Part shown: positions 61,450-64,000 of the stretch, in pieces
How the letters are laid out: each line of letters opens with the position of its first letter
Position numbering within the stretch: the first letter of the stretch is position 1
Assembly: GCF_001519075.1 (NCBI RefSeq)
Contig: NZ_KQ954244.1
Span: forward strand, 186,001-250,000
Direction: 5' to 3'
DNA from: Novosphingobium fuchskuhlense
GTDB taxonomy: Bacteria > Pseudomonadota > Alphaproteobacteria > Sphingomonadales > Sphingomonadaceae
DNA length: 64,000 bases
The notes under the pieces: generated by a model
What the model was told of the DNA's origin: nothing
Database searches by the model: none
Seen by the model: only the letters and a program-made list of their open reading frames with translations
Position numbers and translations under genes: made by a program

Positions 61450-62376
61450 ATGGGCCTCCTCTCATCCCTGTTCGAGCGCTGGCGCGCCCCGGCCGCGGCA
61501 AGTGATCCGCGCCTGCTGCCCGAAGGGCAGTTTGCGGGACCGATGCCGTGGGTCATCGCGATCATGATTTCGCTCACGGTGGTGGCCGCAGCAAGCGGCC
61601 TTGCCCTGCGCAACGCCGCCGAAACCGCCAGTGCCGATCTTGAAGGCGGCGTGACGGTGCAGATCGTCACCGCCGCGCCATCAGAGCGCGTCCGCCAAGC
61701 CGCCGCGGTGCTGGCGGTGCTGCACAAGGCTCCCGAAGTGGCCGAAGCGCGGCAAGTGGCGCAGGAAGAGCTCAACACGCTGGTCGAACCGTGGCTCGGC
61801 ACGCGCCCGGGCGACGACGTCGAGGCGCTGCCGATCCCGGCACTGATCGACGTACGCCTGAAAGGCGCGGCCACGCCGGACCGGGTGGCGCACCTGCGCG
61901 CGCTCGTCGTGCCTGCCGCGTCTGCGGCGCGTGTCGATGCGCAGGCCGGGTGGCTCGCTCCGGTGTTCAGTGCGATCGGCACGCTTCAGTGGCTGGCCGG
62001 CGGCCTTATCGCGCTGCTTGCGCTCGCCACGATGGCCGCAGTGCTGCTCGCCTCGCGCAATGCGCTGGGCAATCACCGCGAAACGATCGAAATCGTCCAC
62101 ATGCTGGGCGGAACCGACCGGCAGATCGCGCGGGTGTTTCAGCGGTCGATGGCCTTCGATGCGGCGGCGGGCGGCCTTGCCGGCCTGCTGCTCGGCGTCG
62201 TCACCATCGCCGCGCTGTCGCGCCAGTTCGCCGGGCTCGGCTCGGGCATGGTGGCGGGTGCGGTGCTCCATTGGCAGGACTGGCTGGTGATTGCCGCGAT
62301 CCCGCTCGCCGGCGTGGCGCTTGCCGTGCTAACCGCGCGGATGACGGTGCTTGCCGCGCTCAGGCGAATGCTCTGA
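61450..62376 (+). CDS. ftsX: Cell division protein FtsX
   Basis: A 308-residue inner-membrane protein partner of FtsE. After a short cytoplasmic tail comes one helix (VIAIMISLTVVAAASGLAL), a periplasmic domain (about 55-170), and three more helices in the C-terminal half, including LAGGLIALLALATMAAVLLAS. The EIVHMLGGTDRQIARVFQ cytoplasmic loop is characteristic of FtsX. Co-transcribed with ftsE. Confidence 0.94.
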   Translation: MGLLSSLFERWRAPAAASDPRLLPEGQFAGPMPWVIAIMISLTVVAAASGLALRNAAETASADLEGGVTVQIVTAAPSERVRQAAAVLAVLHKAPEVAEARQVAQEELNTLVEPWLGTRPGDDVEALPIPALIDVRLKGAATPDRVAHLRALVVPAASAARVDAQAGWLAPVFSAIGTLQWLAGGLIALLALATMAAVLLASRNALGNHRETIEIVHMLGGTDRQIARVFQRSMAFDAAAGGLAGLLLGVVTIAALSRQFAGLGSGMVAGAVLHWQDWLVIAAIPLAGVALAVLTARMTVLAALRRML

Positions 62377-62377
62377 G

Positions 62378-62935
62378 ATGGCACGGATGCGAAAGCCCCC
62401 GGGACTGCTGCGCCGGATCGGTGCGGCGGTGATGCTTGCCTGGGTTCTGGGCTTCCTCTGGTTCGCGCTGGCCCTGCCGCGCCCTGCGGGCCCGCAGAAA
62501 ACCGACGGCGTGATCGCGCTGACCGGCGCCAGCGGGCGCATCCCCCGCGCGATCGATGTGCTGCGCGCTGGCCACGCCCGCAAGGTGCTGATCGCGGGCG
62601 TGGCCAGCGAAGTGAAGCCGGCCGAGTTCGCCGCCGAATACAAGGTCTCGGGAGAGCTCCTCGCCTGCTGCGTAACGCTCGGCTTCGAATCGGTCGATAC
62701 CCGCTCCAACGCGCTGGAAGCGGCCCGCTGGATCGCCGCCGAACACATCACTTCGGTGCGGCTCGTCACCACCGACTGGCACATGCGCCGTGCCGAGTTC
62801 GATCTAGCCATGGCCGCGCCACGCGGCGTGGAAATCCTGCCCGATGCCGTGCCTTCGCGGCCCAGCATGAAAACGCTGTTCATCGAATACAACAAGCTGA
62901 TCGCCCGCGTGCTTGCCTGGCTGGCGGGGTGGTAG
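62378..62935 (+). CDS. YdcF/DUF218 family membrane protein
   Basis: A 185-residue protein with an N-terminal membrane helix (VMLAWVLGFLWFALALP) and a Rossmann-like DUF218 domain (DGVIALTGASGRIPRAIDVL, VDTRSNALEAARWI, LVTTDWHMRRAEF). DUF218 proteins include ElyC/SanA, linked to envelope carrier metabolism. The ATG lies one base after the ftsX stop. Its conserved place after ftsEX suggests a cell-envelope role. Confidence 0.9.
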   Translation: MARMRKPPGLLRRIGAAVMLAWVLGFLWFALALPRPAGPQKTDGVIALTGASGRIPRAIDVLRAGHARKVLIAGVASEVKPAEFAAEYKVSGELLACCVTLGFESVDTRSNALEAARWIAAEHITSVRLVTTDWHMRRAEFDLAMAAPRGVEILPDAVPSRPSMKTLFIEYNKLIARVLAWLAGW

Positions 62936-62943
62936 GGCAGACC

Positions 62944-63657
62944 ATGTCGAGCCAGCGCAATGCCGCCCCGCGCCTGCGCGACGTGCTGCGCAGCCTGGCC
63001 TTCTACAGTGCGTTCTACGGCGGCACGGTCCTGCTGGTGTTCGTGGCGCTGGGGGCCATTCTGCTGGGGCGGGACCGCTATAAGGAAGTGGTGCGGATCT
63101 GGTCGACCTGGCACCGCACCTGCGTGCGCGGCCTGCTTGGCATCAGCGTAGATGCCGGGGGTTTCGTGCCGCGTTCTGGCGTACTCTATGCGATCAAGCA
63201 CGAATCCTTCTTCGAGGCGATCGAACTGCCCCACATGTACCCCTTCCCCGTCGTCTTCGCGAAAGAGCAGTTGCTGCGGATCCCGCTGTGGGGCGCGATC
63301 GGCACGCGCTATGGCCTTATCGCGGTGGACCGGGCCCGCGGAGCCAGCGCGCTTCGCACCATGCTGGCCGAGGCCCGCCGCTGGACGGCGGACGGACGGC
63401 CGCTGATCATCTTTCCCGAAGGCACGCGCGTGCCCCATGGCACCCGGCCCGCGCTGCAGGCCGGTTTTGCCGGCCTCTACAAGATGCTCGGCCTGCCGGT
63501 CGTGCCGGTCGCGGTCGACAGCGGGCCGCTCTACCACTGCCTGTGGAAGCGTCCGGGCACGATCCGCTACCGCTTTGGCGCAGAGATCCCGCCCGGCCTG
63601 CCGCGCGAGGAAATCGAGGCCCGCGTCCATGCCGCGATCAACGGGTTGAACCCATGA
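62944..63657 (+). CDS. plsC: Lysophospholipid (1-acyl-glycerol-3-phosphate) acyltransferase
   Basis: A 237-residue membrane-bound acyltransferase making phosphatidic acid. A hydrophobic N-terminal helix (about 20-42) precedes the catalytic domain, with motif III FPEGTR and RTMLAEARRW. The catalytic motif, normally H-x4-D, reads KHESFFE (His86 to Glu91), with Glu replacing Asp. GTAGGGCAG precedes the ATG at 62944. The TGA stop overlaps the start of the next gene (ATGA). Confidence 0.92.
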   Translation: MSSQRNAAPRLRDVLRSLAFYSAFYGGTVLLVFVALGAILLGRDRYKEVVRIWSTWHRTCVRGLLGISVDAGGFVPRSGVLYAIKHESFFEAIELPHMYPFPVVFAKEQLLRIPLWGAIGTRYGLIAVDRARGASALRTMLAEARRWTADGRPLIIFPEGTRVPHGTRPALQAGFAGLYKMLGLPVVPVAVDSGPLYHCLWKRPGTIRYRFGAEIPPGLPREEIEARVHAAINGLNP

Positions 63658-64000
63658 CCATCGAAGATGCCCGCATGGATGAGCGCCACACTGAGGCCGA
63701 CGCCCGCACCTGGGGCGAGGTGCTTGGCCCCGGCCTCGTCACCGGTGCGGCGGACGACGATCCGAGCGGGATCGGCACCTACAGCCAGGTCGGCGCGCAG
63801 TTCGGCTTCAGCCTCGCGTGGATCATGGTGTTCAGTTATCCGCTGCTCGTCGCGACGCAGCTGATCTGCGCCCGTATTGGCGCGGTGACCGGGCACGGCA
63901 TCGCGCACAACCTCAAGCGGCACTATCCAAAGCCGGTGCTGTGGTTCGCAGTGCTGCTGCTGCTCATTGCCAACACGATCAATCTCGGCTCCGATCTCGG
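63654..64000 (+). CDS. Nramp-family divalent metal transporter, truncated by window end
   Basis: The first 115 codons of an integral membrane protein. After a charged N-terminus comes GPGLVTGAADDDPSGIGTYS, the first membrane helix of the Nramp fold, and two further hydrophobic segments. The metal-binding DPGN motif of classical MntH/Nramp is DPSG here, which places the protein in the Nramp-related group, whose substrate cannot be assumed to be manganese. ATG overlaps the plsC stop. The rest lies outside the window. Confidence 0.86.
   Translation, partial: MTIEDARMDERHTEADARTWGEVLGPGLVTGAADDDPSGIGTYSQVGAQFGFSLAWIMVFSYPLLVATQLICARIGAVTGHGIAHNLKRHYPKPVLWFAVLLLLIANTINLGSDL

Noticed and set aside
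1..64000. CRISPR arrays, insertion sequences, integrases, phage genes, rRNA
   Set aside because: No regularly spaced repeats, transposase or integrase frames, att-like duplications beside the tRNA, or rRNA sequence were seen.

Overview
This window is a GC-rich, densely coded alphaproteobacterial chromosome segment. Its gene content points to the Sphingomonadales (Novosphingobium, Sphingomonas or Erythrobacter relatives). Supporting clues are the ftsE-ftsX-ydcF-plsC block beside an MJ0042 zinc-ribbon protein, exosortase-A-type glycosyltransferase and ligase genes, an intracellular polyhydroxyalkanoate depolymerase, several small TonB-type proteins and frequent GTG/TTG starts. The lineage call is inference from family knowledge. 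I saw no integrase, transposase, CRISPR array, rRNA or phage gene, so this looks like core chromosome with one large surface-polysaccharide island.

Region 1 (1-9.3 kb): the large glutamate synthase subunit gltB, an Ala/Pro-rich membrane protein, a GT4 glycosyltransferase and an O-antigen-ligase-like membrane protein, the last two of the exosortase-A-associated type. A 58-residue reading frame overlaps the ligase start. Region 2 (9.3-24.6 kb): housekeeping and metabolism, namely a MaoC hydratase, PHA depolymerase, ABC exporter, M13 metallopeptidase, uppP, phenylalanine hydroxylase, polyphosphate kinase 2, rpmG, lolA, a structured intergenic stretch that may be a small RNA, xth, ribA carrying a decayed RibB-like N-terminus, and a manC-manA-DUF2721 operon, followed by a TonB protein. 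Region 3 (24.6-32 kb): a tightly overlapping NAD-linked molybdenum formate dehydrogenase operon (fdsG-fdsB-mobA-fdsA-fdsD-fdhD) behind a LysR regulator, with a perfect inverted repeat at the regulator/operon junction.

Region 4 (32-48.7 kb) is the most unusual part: an ABC-2-type capsule export and assembly locus. It encodes a KpsE/CtrB-like inner-membrane protein, a KpsT-like protein in which every catalytic ATPase motif is replaced, a KpsM-like permease with a soluble N-terminal extension of about 200 residues, a KpsD/CtrA-like outer-membrane lipoprotein, a glycoside-hydrolase-like lipoprotein, a sulfotransferase, two glycosyltransferases, a TPR-acyltransferase fusion, a UDP-glucuronate-4-epimerase-type enzyme, an SGNH/GSCFA-like TPR protein and a UDP-HexNAc dehydrogenase. 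Together these could make activated uronic acids, assemble and sulfate a polymer, and export it. How export is energised is unclear because the local ATPase looks dead.

Region 5 (49-64 kb): a bioB-F-D-A operon, a clan-A glycoside hydrolase lipoprotein, a periplasmic cyclophilin, a secreted TonB-C domain protein with a good terminator, a broken DUF692 remnant, a LysR/carboxymuconolactone-decarboxylase divergent pair, a 34-residue exported reading frame, another TonB protein, tRNA-Leu(GAG), an MJ0042 zinc-ribbon protein, and ftsE-ftsX-ydcF-plsC leading into a truncated Nramp-like transporter at the right edge.
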